Notes: a model not told the origin generated them from the sequence alone. A DNA stretch of 8,503 nt from Rhodospirillales bacterium (GCA_018664265.1 JABJOR010000140.1:1-8503); one strand, 5' to 3'; shown: positions 1-6,045, counted from the stretch's first letter. Made by a program: numbers and translations.

Positions 1-98
1 AGCATCAGATTTTATACATTTACAGATCACCAAAAAATATTTGCAGTCATGGCTCAATAATGTTGATTTCATAAAAATAATTTTCTGTTAATAATCAT

Positions 99-110
99 AC
101 AAATATTTGT
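99..110. promoter_or_regulatory. 12-bp AT-rich palindrome upstream of the GMC gene
   Basis: ACAAATATTTGT is a perfect 12-bp palindrome 29 bp before the GMC dehydrogenase start. A partial copy, AAATATTTG, occurs at 35-43, 66 bp upstream. It lies where a promoter or operator would be expected. However, AT-rich palindromes of this size arise easily in such DNA, and no convincing -35/-10 pair can be placed around it. The TTTCC-N4-GGAAA palindrome of the neighbouring regulator region is absent here. A binding site is a weak inference only. Confidence 0.25.
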
Positions 111-139
111 CGAAAGATTAATCATTACGAAAGCAAGCC

Positions 140-1753
140 ATGGCTGAAACAAATTTTGATTTCATCATAGTAGGTGCCGGCTCCGCAGGATGCGCGCTCG
201 CTGAAGGGTTGTCTTCTAACGGGAAATTACAGGTCTGTGTCATTGAAGCAGGCGGCTCAGACATGAACTTCTGGATCAAGATGCCAATTGGTTATGGTCG
301 AACATTCTATAACAAGACTGTCAATTGGATGTACGAGACAGAAGCAGAACCTAATCTTGATAACCGCAAACTTTACTGGCCACGTGGGAAAGTTCTGGGA
401 GGGTCCAGTTCCATCAATGCATTGGTTTATTGCCGGGGCCAAAAAAACGATTTCAAGGACTGGGCTTCTGCCGGGGCACATGGCTGGGATTGGGATACAA
501 TCAGCGCCTGTTATGTCAGTTTTGAAAACCCGGTAGATTCGAATGATAATCGCACCGGAACAGGTGGCATGACAATAAAGGACATCCGCAACGAAATCCA
601 CAAATCAACCCACAATTATTACGCCATGGCCAAGGAATTGGGGCTGCCAGTCATTGATGATATGAACGGTAGTGATCCAAAAGAAGGCATCTCACATTAC
701 CGCATCACAACTAACCATGGCATGCGTAATTCCTCAGCGACTGCTTTTTTAAACCCTGCGAAAGCACGCTCTAATGTTACGGTAATCACCAAGGCCGAAG
801 TGATGCGTATTGAGTTTGATGGCAAGCGAGCCACTGGCATTGAGTATCGTCAAAATGGCCAAACCCATCACATCAAGGCGCAACGTGAGATCATTGTCAG
901 CGCAGGCACCGTCAATACGCCTAAATTGCTGCAACTTTCAGGCATCGGTCCAGGGCAGGTTCTTCAGGATAATGCAATCACCCCCATTTTGGTCAATGAA
1001 AATGTCGGTGGAAATCTGCAAGATCATCTGGGCATTAACTATTATTATAAAGCCAGCGAGCCAACATTGAATACAATGCTTTCACCTTGGTGGGGGAAAC
1101 TTATTCAGGGCATGCGGTATGTTTTAACGCGTAAAGGGCCTTTGAGCCTGAGTGTAAATCAATGCGGAGGTTTTTTACGATCCCGTGAGGAGCTAGATGC
1201 CCCAGACCAACAATTTTATTTGAATCCGGTTTCCTACACCACACAGCCGGAAGGCAAGCGGACAGTCATAAATCCTGATCCATGGCCCGGCTTTATTCTT
1301 TCTTACCAGCCCTGCCGCCCAAGCAGCCGCGGGCGAATAGATATCGCATCCCCCGATCCTTCTGCCGCACCAAAAATAGTTCCAAACTATCTGTCTACCA
1401 ATAAGGATATCGAGGATGTCATTGCAGGAGGTCGCCTTGTCCAACGCATGGCAAAAACTACTGCAATTCAGAAATTTGCTACTGAAGCAACCCCGCCAGA
1501 TATCCAGAATATGGATGACGAAAATATTCTTACAGATTTTCGCCAGCGTAGCGGCACAGTCTTTCATCCCACATCGACTTGCCGTATGGGCAAGGACGCG
1601 CACACTGCCGTTGTTGATCCACATTTAAAGGTCTTTGGCGTTGAGGGCTTGCGCATAGCTGATGCCTCGGTATTCCCAAACGTCACATCCGGCAATACTA
1701 ACGCCCCGGCGTTGATGGTTGGGCGGCGCGCGGCGGAAATTATTCAGGCTTAA
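140..1753 (+). CDS. GMC-family FAD-dependent alcohol dehydrogenase (choline dehydrogenase-like)
   Basis: This 537-residue protein belongs to the glucose-methanol-choline oxidoreductase family, which oxidises a primary alcohol to an aldehyde using bound FAD. The N-terminal Rossmann motif GAGSAG lies at residues 12-17, with the ribose-binding acid in IEAGG at 35-39. GMC signature 1 (PRGKVLGGSSSIN) is at 81-93, and signature 2 (GTVNTPKLLQLSGIG) at 256-270. The C-terminal catalytic pair is His476 in FHPTSTCRMG and Asn519 in SGNTNAP, the His/Asn arrangement of choline oxidase and choline dehydrogenase. Length is close to BetA and AlkJ-type enzymes (about 530-560). There is no signal peptide, so it is probably cytoplasmic or membrane-associated, passing electrons to the quinone pool. 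The ATG at 140 sits just before the FAD motif, but the Shine-Dalgarno is weak. Its stop overlaps the stop of the convergent regulator gene. The family is certain; the substrate is not, and choline is only one possibility. No betaine aldehyde dehydrogenase is adjacent. Confidence 0.95.
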   Translation: MAETNFDFIIVGAGSAGCALAEGLSSNGKLQVCVIEAGGSDMNFWIKMPIGYGRTFYNKTVNWMYETEAEPNLDNRKLYWPRGKVLGGSSSINALVYCRGQKNDFKDWASAGAHGWDWDTISACYVSFENPVDSNDNRTGTGGMTIKDIRNEIHKSTHNYYAMAKELGLPVIDDMNGSDPKEGISHYRITTNHGMRNSSATAFLNPAKARSNVTVITKAEVMRIEFDGKRATGIEYRQNGQTHHIKAQREIIVSAGTVNTPKLLQLSGIGPGQVLQDNAITPILVNENVGGNLQDHLGINYYYKASEPTLNTMLSPWWGKLIQGMRYVLTRKGPLSLSVNQCGGFLRSREELDAPDQQFYLNPVSYTTQPEGKRTVINPDPWPGFILSYQPCRPSSRGRIDIASPDPSAAPKIVPNYLSTNKDIEDVIAGGRLVQRMAKTTAIQKFATEATPPDIQNMDDENILTDFRQRSGTVFHPTSTCRMGKDAHTAVVDPHLKVFGVEGLRIADASVFPNVTSGNTNAPALMVGRRAAEIIQA

Positions 1754-2373
1754 TTGGTGCAAACCCAGAGAACAAGAGCATCTTCCACGCCATTTGATAC
1801 AACCATGTGCCCCATTCGACTATCAAAGAAGATGCTATCGCCAGCACTTAGGCTGACCGGTTCATAAAATTCCGTATGGATGGTGCATGAGTTTTCCAAA
1901 ACATACATGAAATCCTCGCCATCGTGACTGTGCCAGGTTTCGTAGTCCCCCACATCACGGGCTGTAACACGAGACACAAAAGGCAGTAGCTTCTTGTTGG
2001 CGATTTCTGAACATAGCATCTCGTGGACAAAGTTATCGCCCTCTACTCGTCGCCCTTCGCCTTTTAATGTTACGCTGCGCCGCCCAAGAGGTTGAGAATT
2101 ATCAATATTGGAAACAAGCTGGGTTAAATCTATGCCAAAGCCCTTTGACAGCTTTTGCAAAACATCAAACGTCGGCGACATCTGGGCATTTTCAATCTTT
2201 GAAATGGTTGAACGAGCTATATCAGCGCGGGTACTCAGTTCATCCAAAGTCCAACCCTTCATTGATCGCAGGGATTTAATCCGTGCCCCAAGATCAGCAC
2301 TAGACGGCATTATGCCAGACGGTTTTGCAGTATCCTGACCACCGTCGGCCGATATGATTGCCTGCAAATCCAT
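1750..2373 (-). CDS. XRE-family transcriptional regulator with C-terminal cupin sensor domain
   Basis: This 207-residue regulator has an N-terminal lambda-repressor-like helix-turn-helix at about residues 28-83 (LGARIKSLRSMKGWTLDELS, then ARSTISKIENAQMSPT) and a C-terminal cupin_2 barrel at about 130-205. The cupin keeps likely metal ligands: His148 and His150 in WHSH, Glu153, and His189 in RMGH. It therefore probably binds a metal or a small ligand. The architecture matches PuuR-like regulators of amine, amino-acid and related catabolic operons. ATG at 2373 is preferred over the in-frame TTG at 2379: AGGA of CAGGATTTGACA lies 7 bases from the ATG, but only about one base from the TTG. It is divergent from the aminotransferase operon and convergent with the GMC gene, sharing a 4-bp overlap over the TTAA that holds both stops. 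A palindrome overlapping its own promoter suggests autoregulation. The effector is unknown. Confidence 0.93.
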   Translation of the reverse strand: MDLQAIISADGGQDTAKPSGIMPSSADLGARIKSLRSMKGWTLDELSTRADIARSTISKIENAQMSPTFDVLQKLSKGFGIDLTQLVSNIDNSQPLGRRSVTLKGEGRRVEGDNFVHEMLCSEIANKKLLPFVSRVTARDVGDYETWHSHDGEDFMYVLENSCTIHTEFYEPVSLSAGDSIFFDSRMGHMVVSNGVEDALVLWVCTN

Positions 2374-2388
2374 TGTCAAATCCTGCTA

Positions 2389-2404
2389 GTTTCCTTTTGG
2401 AAAC
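2389..2404. promoter_or_regulatory. Palindromic operator, copy 1 (regulator side)
   Basis: GTTTCC-TTTT-GGAAAC is a perfect inverted repeat with 6-bp arms and a 4-bp spacer, 16 bp upstream of the regulator start codon. Read on the minus strand it is preceded by TA, giving TATGTTTCC, so the palindrome overlaps the last bases of a putative -10 box and the expected transcription start. A second copy lies at 2472-2487. Symmetry, duplication and position all fit a binding site for the dimeric XRE regulator encoded next to it, acting as an autorepressor. Binding itself is inferred. Confidence 0.7.
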
Positions 2405-2407
2405 ATA
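2402..2407 (-). promoter_or_regulatory. Putative -10 box of the regulator gene
   Basis: On the minus strand TATGTT occurs here, identical to the -10 proposed for the divergent aminotransferase operon and in the same register relative to its palindrome. Transcription would start near 2395, giving a leader of about 22 bases. The matching -35 region is poor (TTATGG at 17 bp), so a weak promoter is likely. The support is mainly the mirror symmetry with the other promoter. Confidence 0.4.
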
Positions 2408-2445
2408 AGAATAACCCCCATTGCCCATAATACCACACATTTTTC

Positions 2446-2474
2446 TTGATTTACCTTTTTAAATTCAATATGTT
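2446..2474 (+). promoter_or_regulatory. Putative sigma-70 promoter of the aminotransferase operon
   Basis: TTGATT at 2446-2451 and TATGTT at 2469-2474 are separated by 17 bp, a standard spacing, each matching the consensus at four of six positions. Transcription would begin near 2481, inside operator copy 2, leaving a leader of about 37 bases. The -10 box shares three bases with the palindrome, which is the geometry expected for steric repression. The assignment is by eye only. Confidence 0.45.
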
Positions 2475-2487
2475 TCCTATAGGAAAA
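2472..2487. promoter_or_regulatory. Palindromic operator, copy 2 (aminotransferase side)
   Basis: GTTTCC-TATA-GGAAAA repeats the copy-1 palindrome with one mismatch in the outermost arm position; the TTTCC/GGAAA core is perfect. It is preceded by TA on the plus strand, so TATGTTTCC is shared with copy 1 read on the minus strand. The site lies 31 bp before the aminotransferase start, over the end of the putative -10 box and the predicted start of transcription. The centre-to-centre distance to copy 1 is 83 bp, close to eight helical turns, so both sites would face the same side of the DNA. It probably represses the aminotransferase operon. Confidence 0.7.
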
Positions 2488-2518
2488 CTCCTTAAACACT
2501 TTTATACAGGATTCACAA

Positions 2519-3850
2519 ATGACCTCCAGTATTCCCAATTCACAAGCTTTGTTCGATCGTGGCATTGATGTGCTCATCGAAGGTGTTTCATCAGCGTCAC
2601 GTGGCCCGGCGGCCTTTGGCACAACACCTCGTTATATGTCTCATGGCAAAGGTACCCATCTCTATGATGTGGACGGCAATGAATACATTGACTGGATGAT
2701 GGCATTTGGCGCATTACCCATGGGTCATGCTCACCCGGCTATTGTAGAAACAGTAACCAATGAAGTTGCCCGTGGAACCCATTTTGCCACGGCTTTGGAA
2801 GTTGAAGTCGAGGTCGCTGAAATCCTGTGCGATTTGCTGCCTCATGTGGAAAAAGTCCGCTTTGCCAATACCGGGACAGAAGCTGCCATGGCTGCGTTTC
2901 GACTATCACGGGGATTAACCGGACGACGTAAGATATTGAAGTTTGAAGGCCATTATCATGGCTGGTCCGATAGCGTGCTGCTCAACAGCAATCCGCAGGC
3001 ACCCACAGCTCTCGGTCACAAGAATTCCCCAATCCGCATTCCTGATTCATCGGGTATTTTAGAAGAATCCTGGCTTGATACACTGGTAGCCCCGTGGAAT
3101 GACTTTGAAGCTCTTGAACGCGTCATGGCAACTCATGGCAAAGAGATCGCCTGTGTTGTGACCGAGGGTGTGATGTCCAACATGGGCGTTATCTTGCCAA
3201 AAGATGGCTACCTGATGCGTATGCAGGAACTATGTAAAGAACACGGTGCGCTGTTCTATTTGGATGAAACGGTAACAGGTTTCCGTCTGGCAGCGGGTGG
3301 TTGTGCGGAAATTTACGGCCTGACGCCTGATATCGTTACCTATGGCAAAGCTCTCGGTGGCGGCTTCCCTATGGCGTGTATCGGTGGTCCAGACCACATT
3401 ATGGAAGGCCTGGAATGGGGTAAGGTCCTGCATTTTGGCACCCACAACGCCGGGCGTTTGCCACTGCATGTTACCAAAACAATGCTGACCACCATGCTGG
3501 CGGATAATAAGGCTAACTTCAAACTGATCGCAGATCTGGGCCAGAAGATGACAGCTGAAATCCAATCCATCGCCAAGTCCAATAACAAACACGGAATGAT
3601 TTGTCAGGGCCTGAACTCCATGTTCCAGATATTCTTTACCGATAAGGACGAGATTACAGATTACCGTGATTTCTGTGGTCATGTTAATCGCATTAAGTTC
3701 CGGGATTTTGCCCTGAAGCTCTTTGATAAAGGCATTTACATGAACCCGGGCGCGACATTGCACTCGCTTTCCAGTATTGTTCACACCGATGAAGAAATTG
3801 CCATAACGGCAAAAGCAATTGCAGAGGTTTTGGATGAAATGCCTGCCTAA
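2519..3850 (+). CDS. Class III PLP-dependent aminotransferase, glutamate-1-semialdehyde aminomutase-like
   Basis: This 443-residue protein has the fold-type I class III aminotransferase features. The phosphate-binding NTGTEA is at residues 117-122, the ring-stacking HYHGW at 145-149, the cofactor-nitrogen Asp249 in LDETVTGFR, and the Schiff-base Lys277 in TYGKALGGGFP. The closest recalled relatives are glutamate-1-semialdehyde 2,1-aminomutases (DEVMTGFR, GGGFP). The setting beside a cupin regulator and oxidoreductases, and not tetrapyrrole genes, points to a catabolic enzyme moving an amino group to or from an aldehyde, keto acid or omega-amine. ATG at 2519 is backed by CAGGA at 2507-2511 with a 7-base spacer. 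One oddity: near residues 306-320 the usual GTxxxNPLxxAAG stretch reads GTHNAGRLPLHVTK, losing the Asn-Pro and Ala-Gly. It is the first gene of an operon, overlapping the next gene by 17 bases. Family certain; reaction unknown; hemL is not assigned. Confidence 0.93.
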   Translation: MTSSIPNSQALFDRGIDVLIEGVSSASRGPAAFGTTPRYMSHGKGTHLYDVDGNEYIDWMMAFGALPMGHAHPAIVETVTNEVARGTHFATALEVEVEVAEILCDLLPHVEKVRFANTGTEAAMAAFRLSRGLTGRRKILKFEGHYHGWSDSVLLNSNPQAPTALGHKNSPIRIPDSSGILEESWLDTLVAPWNDFEALERVMATHGKEIACVVTEGVMSNMGVILPKDGYLMRMQELCKEHGALFYLDETVTGFRLAAGGCAEIYGLTPDIVTYGKALGGGFPMACIGGPDHIMEGLEWGKVLHFGTHNAGRLPLHVTKTMLTTMLADNKANFKLIADLGQKMTAEIQSIAKSNNKHGMICQGLNSMFQIFFTDKDEITDYRDFCGHVNRIKFRDFALKLFDKGIYMNPGATLHSLSSIVHTDEEIAITAKAIAEVLDEMPA

Positions 3851-4613
3851 AAAAATTGGAATTATAGGAACCGGCCATCTGGCCGGGTTCCTGGTGGAGG
3901 GCATGGTAAAGTCCGGCGCTGATTGCGAGTTCACACTTTCACCCAGAGGTGCACAAACCGCAGCAAGTTTGACAGAGAAATTTGGGGCAAAAATTGGTAC
4001 CGATAATCAAAGCGTTATTGATGTCTCAGACCTTATAATTATTGCTGTCTTACCGGACATCGCCAAAAACGTCCTTGAAGGCTTAAAATTTACTAATAGC
4101 CAGGTTGTTCTTTCAACAATGGCAGGCGTTAGCCATGCCACAATGTCTGAGCTTGTATCGCCTGCCAGCACAGCCTGCACCATGATGCCGGGGCTATCCA
4201 ATTCACTTGGCATTGGCCCCAGCATTCTTTACCCAAACAACCCCGTGGCAGAAAGTTTCCTGAAGGCCCTTGGCCCTGTTCACACATTCACTGACTGGAA
4301 CAGCTATCAAACGGCCAGCGTGTTTGGTGGATTTTCCGGAAACACCTTCATCTTCATGAAGCAAATTATAGACTGGTTTATTTCACAGGGTCTTGATGAC
4401 ATAACGGCCAAAAACCTCATTGCAGAAACCCTGCGTGGTAATGCAGAAGCTTTATTACAATCTCCGCTCTCTGTGGATGAGCTGATTTCTACTGTCGCCA
4501 CCCCGGGCGGCATTACTGCCCGTGGAGCAATCTCCCTTAAGAACGATGGAGCTGATAAAGCCTGGCACGACGCTCTTAATGCAATCAGCCAGAAAATTAA
4601 ATCTACACAGTAA
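3834..4613 (+). CDS. Pyrroline-5-carboxylate reductase-like NAD(P)-dependent oxidoreductase
   Basis: This 259-residue protein resembles ProC, which reduces the C=N bond of pyrroline-5-carboxylate with NAD(P)H. The Rossmann loop IIGTGHLAGF is at residues 10-19, and SPRG at 36-39 sits where NADP-preferring members carry Ser/Arg after strand 2. The C-terminal family motif appears as TPGGITARG at 223-231, keeping the Thr two residues after the double Gly. Two hallmark segments are changed: the usual MPNTP reads MPGLSN (118-123), and the usual SGSGPAY reads GFSGNTFIF (166-174). Both line the substrate site, so the substrate is probably not ordinary pyrroline-5-carboxylate. ATG at 3834 is chosen because AGAGG at 3823-3827 precedes it by 6 bases; the in-frame TTG at 3819 lacks one. 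The start lies inside the end of the aminotransferase gene, implying translational coupling. Imine reductase or dehydrogenase is the best guess. Confidence 0.85.
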   Translation: MKCLPKKIGIIGTGHLAGFLVEGMVKSGADCEFTLSPRGAQTAASLTEKFGAKIGTDNQSVIDVSDLIIIAVLPDIAKNVLEGLKFTNSQVVLSTMAGVSHATMSELVSPASTACTMMPGLSNSLGIGPSILYPNNPVAESFLKALGPVHTFTDWNSYQTASVFGGFSGNTFIFMKQIIDWFISQGLDDITAKNLIAETLRGNAEALLQSPLSVDELISTVATPGGITARGAISLKNDGADKAWHDALNAISQKIKSTQ

Positions 4614-4615
4614 AG

Positions 4616-4652
4616 CCTTTATTCTGGCTGCCAATATCCCCATATATAAAGG
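4616..4652. repeat. 7-bp inverted repeat between the oxidoreductase and membrane protein genes
   Basis: CCTTTAT at 4616-4622 and ATAAAGG at 4646-4652 form a perfect inverted repeat with a 23-base loop, starting three bases after the oxidoreductase stop. The stem is AT-rich and no T-run follows, so it is not a standard intrinsic terminator. It ends just before a putative extended -10 box, so an operator role is conceivable. It could be chance. Confidence 0.25.
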
Positions 4653-4654
4653 TA

Positions 4655-4663
4655 TGCTATACT
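4655..4663 (+). promoter_or_regulatory. Putative extended -10 promoter element
   Basis: TGCTATACT matches the extended -10 form TGN-TATAMT, with TATACT at 4658-4663. No good -35 box stands 17 bp upstream, as is common for extended -10 promoters. Transcription would start near 4670, leaving only about 9-18 bases before the two candidate start codons of the downstream gene. It would separate that gene from the aminotransferase operon. Confidence 0.45.
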
Positions 4664-4678
4664 GATTATTCAAATTGG

Positions 4679-5161
4679 ATGCATGCCATGAACCTGTTGC
4701 AAACATTAATGCGTCCGGATCGTGAGGAATTTGAAGATTCAGAACGTCGCGATATCGGCAACGCTGCAAACGTCCTTCAAATCGGGGAATTTCAGTTGCT
4801 TCAGCTTGCCTACTATGAATGGTTTGGCAAAAACCTGCCCAGAAATAAAATCGATGACCTGTTCCACCGCTACATGATGAACGCCATTGTGCCGTATTGG
4901 GCAAAACATTACGCCGCGCAAATTCTGCGTTTGGATGAAGCAGGACGGCTTGATATCAACCACTCGAATTACCATCGGTATGACAGTGATTACAAGTTGC
5001 ATAAAGGCAACCGAGTTCACAAGATTTTGATGATTTCATTATTCCTTGGTTTTTTTATCCTTGGATGTTTCGCCATTGCGCAACACGAAATAGAATCGGT
5101 CTTCTCACAATTTCCACCATTCCTCAGTGAAGAAGAAATGCAGCCTACGAAGAAGCCTTAA
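4679..5161 (+). CDS. Hypothetical single-pass membrane protein
   Basis: I do not recognise a named family. The 160-residue product has a mostly polar, helical region (residues 1-115) rich in aromatic residues, including LLQLAYYEWFG and IVPYWAKHYAAQI. One hydrophobic segment follows at about 117-136 (ILMISLFLGFFILGCFAIA), then a short acidic, proline-containing tail. With no signal peptide and a basic stretch (HKGNRVHK) just before the helix, the large domain is probably cytoplasmic. The start is uncertain: ATG at 4679 and ATG at 4688 are in frame and neither has a clear Shine-Dalgarno. The shorter form would have 157 residues. Reading through a coding-like composition with no strong rival frame, it is likely real. 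It sits 40 bp ahead of a small membrane protein on the same strand and may be co-transcribed with it. Confidence 0.75.
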   Translation: MHAMNLLQTLMRPDREEFEDSERRDIGNAANVLQIGEFQLLQLAYYEWFGKNLPRNKIDDLFHRYMMNAIVPYWAKHYAAQILRLDEAGRLDINHSNYHRYDSDYKLHKGNRVHKILMISLFLGFFILGCFAIAQHEIESVFSQFPPFLSEEEMQPTKKP

Positions 5162-5163
5162 GC

Positions 5164-5187
5164 CGCTTGCAGAGTCCTCAGCAGGCG
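5164..5187 (+). other. Intergenic hairpin after the membrane protein gene
   Basis: CGCTTGC (5164-5170) and GCAGGCG (5181-5187) can pair over 7 bp including one G-U, with a 10-base loop, starting three bases after the upstream stop codon. No T-run follows, so a complete intrinsic terminator is unlikely. It may be a processing or stability hairpin between two co-transcribed genes, or chance. Confidence 0.3.
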
Positions 5188-5201
5188 TCTAAAAGTGAAC
5201 T

Positions 5202-5414
5202 ATGTTAGAATTTTTAAACGTCGACCCAGCCTATGAGCTTCCCGTAAATCTTCTTTTCCTCGCCATAACAGGCGCAGTTGCTTGGCATGGTTTACATGCC
5301 CGAAATGAAGACGGCAAAGCAGATTTTGTGCACCTGCTTTTTGGGTGTATTGCGGCGTTTTATTTCTTTGCTGTTTTGTTTCAGGATGTACTTGGGTTGG
5401 TCCAGCTAAGCTAA
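5202..5414 (+). CDS. Small hypothetical two-pass membrane protein
   Basis: This 70-residue product has two hydrophobic helices, at about residues 14-31 (NLLFLAITGAVAWHGL) and 43-66 (VHLLFGCIAAFYFFAVLF). They are joined by a short charged loop, ARNEDGKAD, giving a hairpin topology in the inner membrane. I recognise no family. The ATG at 5202 has only a weak purine-rich stretch upstream (AAAAGTGA). Its stop is 7 bp from the stop of the convergent TPR gene, with only a weak 5-bp stem between them. It could be an accessory subunit or partner of the preceding membrane protein, judged only from proximity and strand. Confidence 0.65.
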   Translation: MLEFLNVDPAYELPVNLLFLAITGAVAWHGLHARNEDGKADFVHLLFGCIAAFYFFAVLFQDVLGLVQLS

Positions 5415-5421
5415 AGCTGTA

Positions 5422-6045
5422 TCAAGGTTTATACATTCTCTGGGCATCATCAATTTCAGGATTACTCAACACCCGTTCTTCCTCAGGCAACTTCAATTGC
5501 TCAAAGATATATTGCGCTCTTTTTATAGGGCTTGAGGGTGTGCGGTCATAATACAGCAAGTGTTCAACCCAATTCGGGCCATCAGCAATTTCGTAATCTG
5601 TTTTTGCTGAGTTAACATAATCCTCCAAGGCTTCTTCATAGCGCCCCTGACGGTCTTTGATAATACCACGGTTGATGAACGCTGCGCTTAAAGCACCAAT
5701 TCCTGTTGGATCATCCTCTTCCAAAGTCTGGTTAAGATAATCGATCAAATAATCAAGGGTTGCTTCGGCCTCTTCATAGCGCTTCAGAGCAATCAGGGAT
5801 GCCGCCTTACCATGCAATGCGCCTCGATGGTCAGGTTGTGCTGCCAGTGCGCTCTCAAAGCTTTCAATGGCGGCGTTAAATTTTCCATCGCTGAGCTGAA
5901 TATCACCCTGGCGGACTTCAAAGTCACCCGGAACACTACCATCATACCATGTAATTCCCACCCAGACACAAACCATAAGAAACGTTAAAAGAGCCATCAA
6001 TTTAATAAAACGGCGCGTGACACTTGGGTTGGAAAACAAGCTCAT
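5422..6045 (-). CDS. Membrane-anchored tetratricopeptide-repeat protein
   Basis: This 207-residue protein has an N-terminal hydrophobic helix at about residues 14-33 (IKLMALLTFLMVCVWVGITW) after a basic N-terminus. It therefore acts as an uncleaved anchor with the rest probably in the periplasm. TPR units are visible at about 42-75 (FEVRQGDIQLSDGKFNAAIE and following), 76-104 (ALHGKAASLIALKRYEEAEA) and 121-152 (AAFINRGIIKDRQGRYEEAL). Each shows the small/aromatic spacing typical of paired helices. Such repeats serve as protein-binding scaffolds. The C-terminal tail (PEEERVLSNPEIDDAQRMYKP region, 188-207) is not TPR and recalls a conserved ending in alphaproteobacterial homologues, though this is from memory. 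Its ATG overlaps the TGA of the upstream gene in ATGA, which indicates translational coupling. Its partner is unknown. Confidence 0.88.
   Translation of the reverse strand: MSLFSNPSVTRRFIKLMALLTFLMVCVWVGITWYDGSVPGDFEVRQGDIQLSDGKFNAAIESFESALAAQPDHRGALHGKAASLIALKRYEEAEATLDYLIDYLNQTLEEDDPTGIGALSAAFINRGIIKDRQGRYEEALEDYVNSAKTDYEIADGPNWVEHLLYYDRTPSSPIKRAQYIFEQLKLPEEERVLSNPEIDDAQRMYKP

Noticed and set aside
1..139. Defined sigma-70 promoter for the GMC gene
   Set aside because: TTGATT at 63-68 is a possible -35 box, but no acceptable -10 lies at 16-18 bp; the region is AT-rich, so any match would be weak.
1193..1624. 143-codon open frame antisense to the GMC gene
   Set aside because: It covers the part encoding the conserved GMC C-terminal domain, and its translation looks like a shadow frame.
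140..1753. Naming the GMC gene betA and the locus a choline-to-betaine operon
   Set aside because: The motifs fit the whole GMC family, and neither BetB nor BetI nor a BCCT choline carrier is present. The regulator is XRE/cupin, not TetR.
2519..3850. Naming the aminotransferase hemL
   Set aside because: The core motifs are GSAM-like, but the post-lysine segment differs and the neighbours are catabolic and regulatory genes.
3230..3934. 234-codon open frame on the minus strand
   Set aside because: It lies antisense to the aminotransferase and the start of the ProC-like gene, whose motifs are unmistakable. Its translation shows no domain and has a composition typical of a shadow frame.
4333..4342. 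TTTCCGGAAA palindrome inside the ProC-like gene, resembling the operator half-sites
   Set aside because: The half-sites abut without the 4-bp spacer and it encodes part of FSGN in the coding sequence, so it is probably not a regulator site.
4455..4904. 149-codon open frame on the minus strand across the 4614-4678 gap
   Set aside because: It mostly shadows the ProC-like gene and the next membrane protein gene, has no recognisable domain and lacks a ribosome site.
5403..5419. CAGCT/AGCTG stem between the convergent stops as a bidirectional terminator
   Set aside because: Only five base pairs with a 7-base loop and no T-run on either side; too weak to call.
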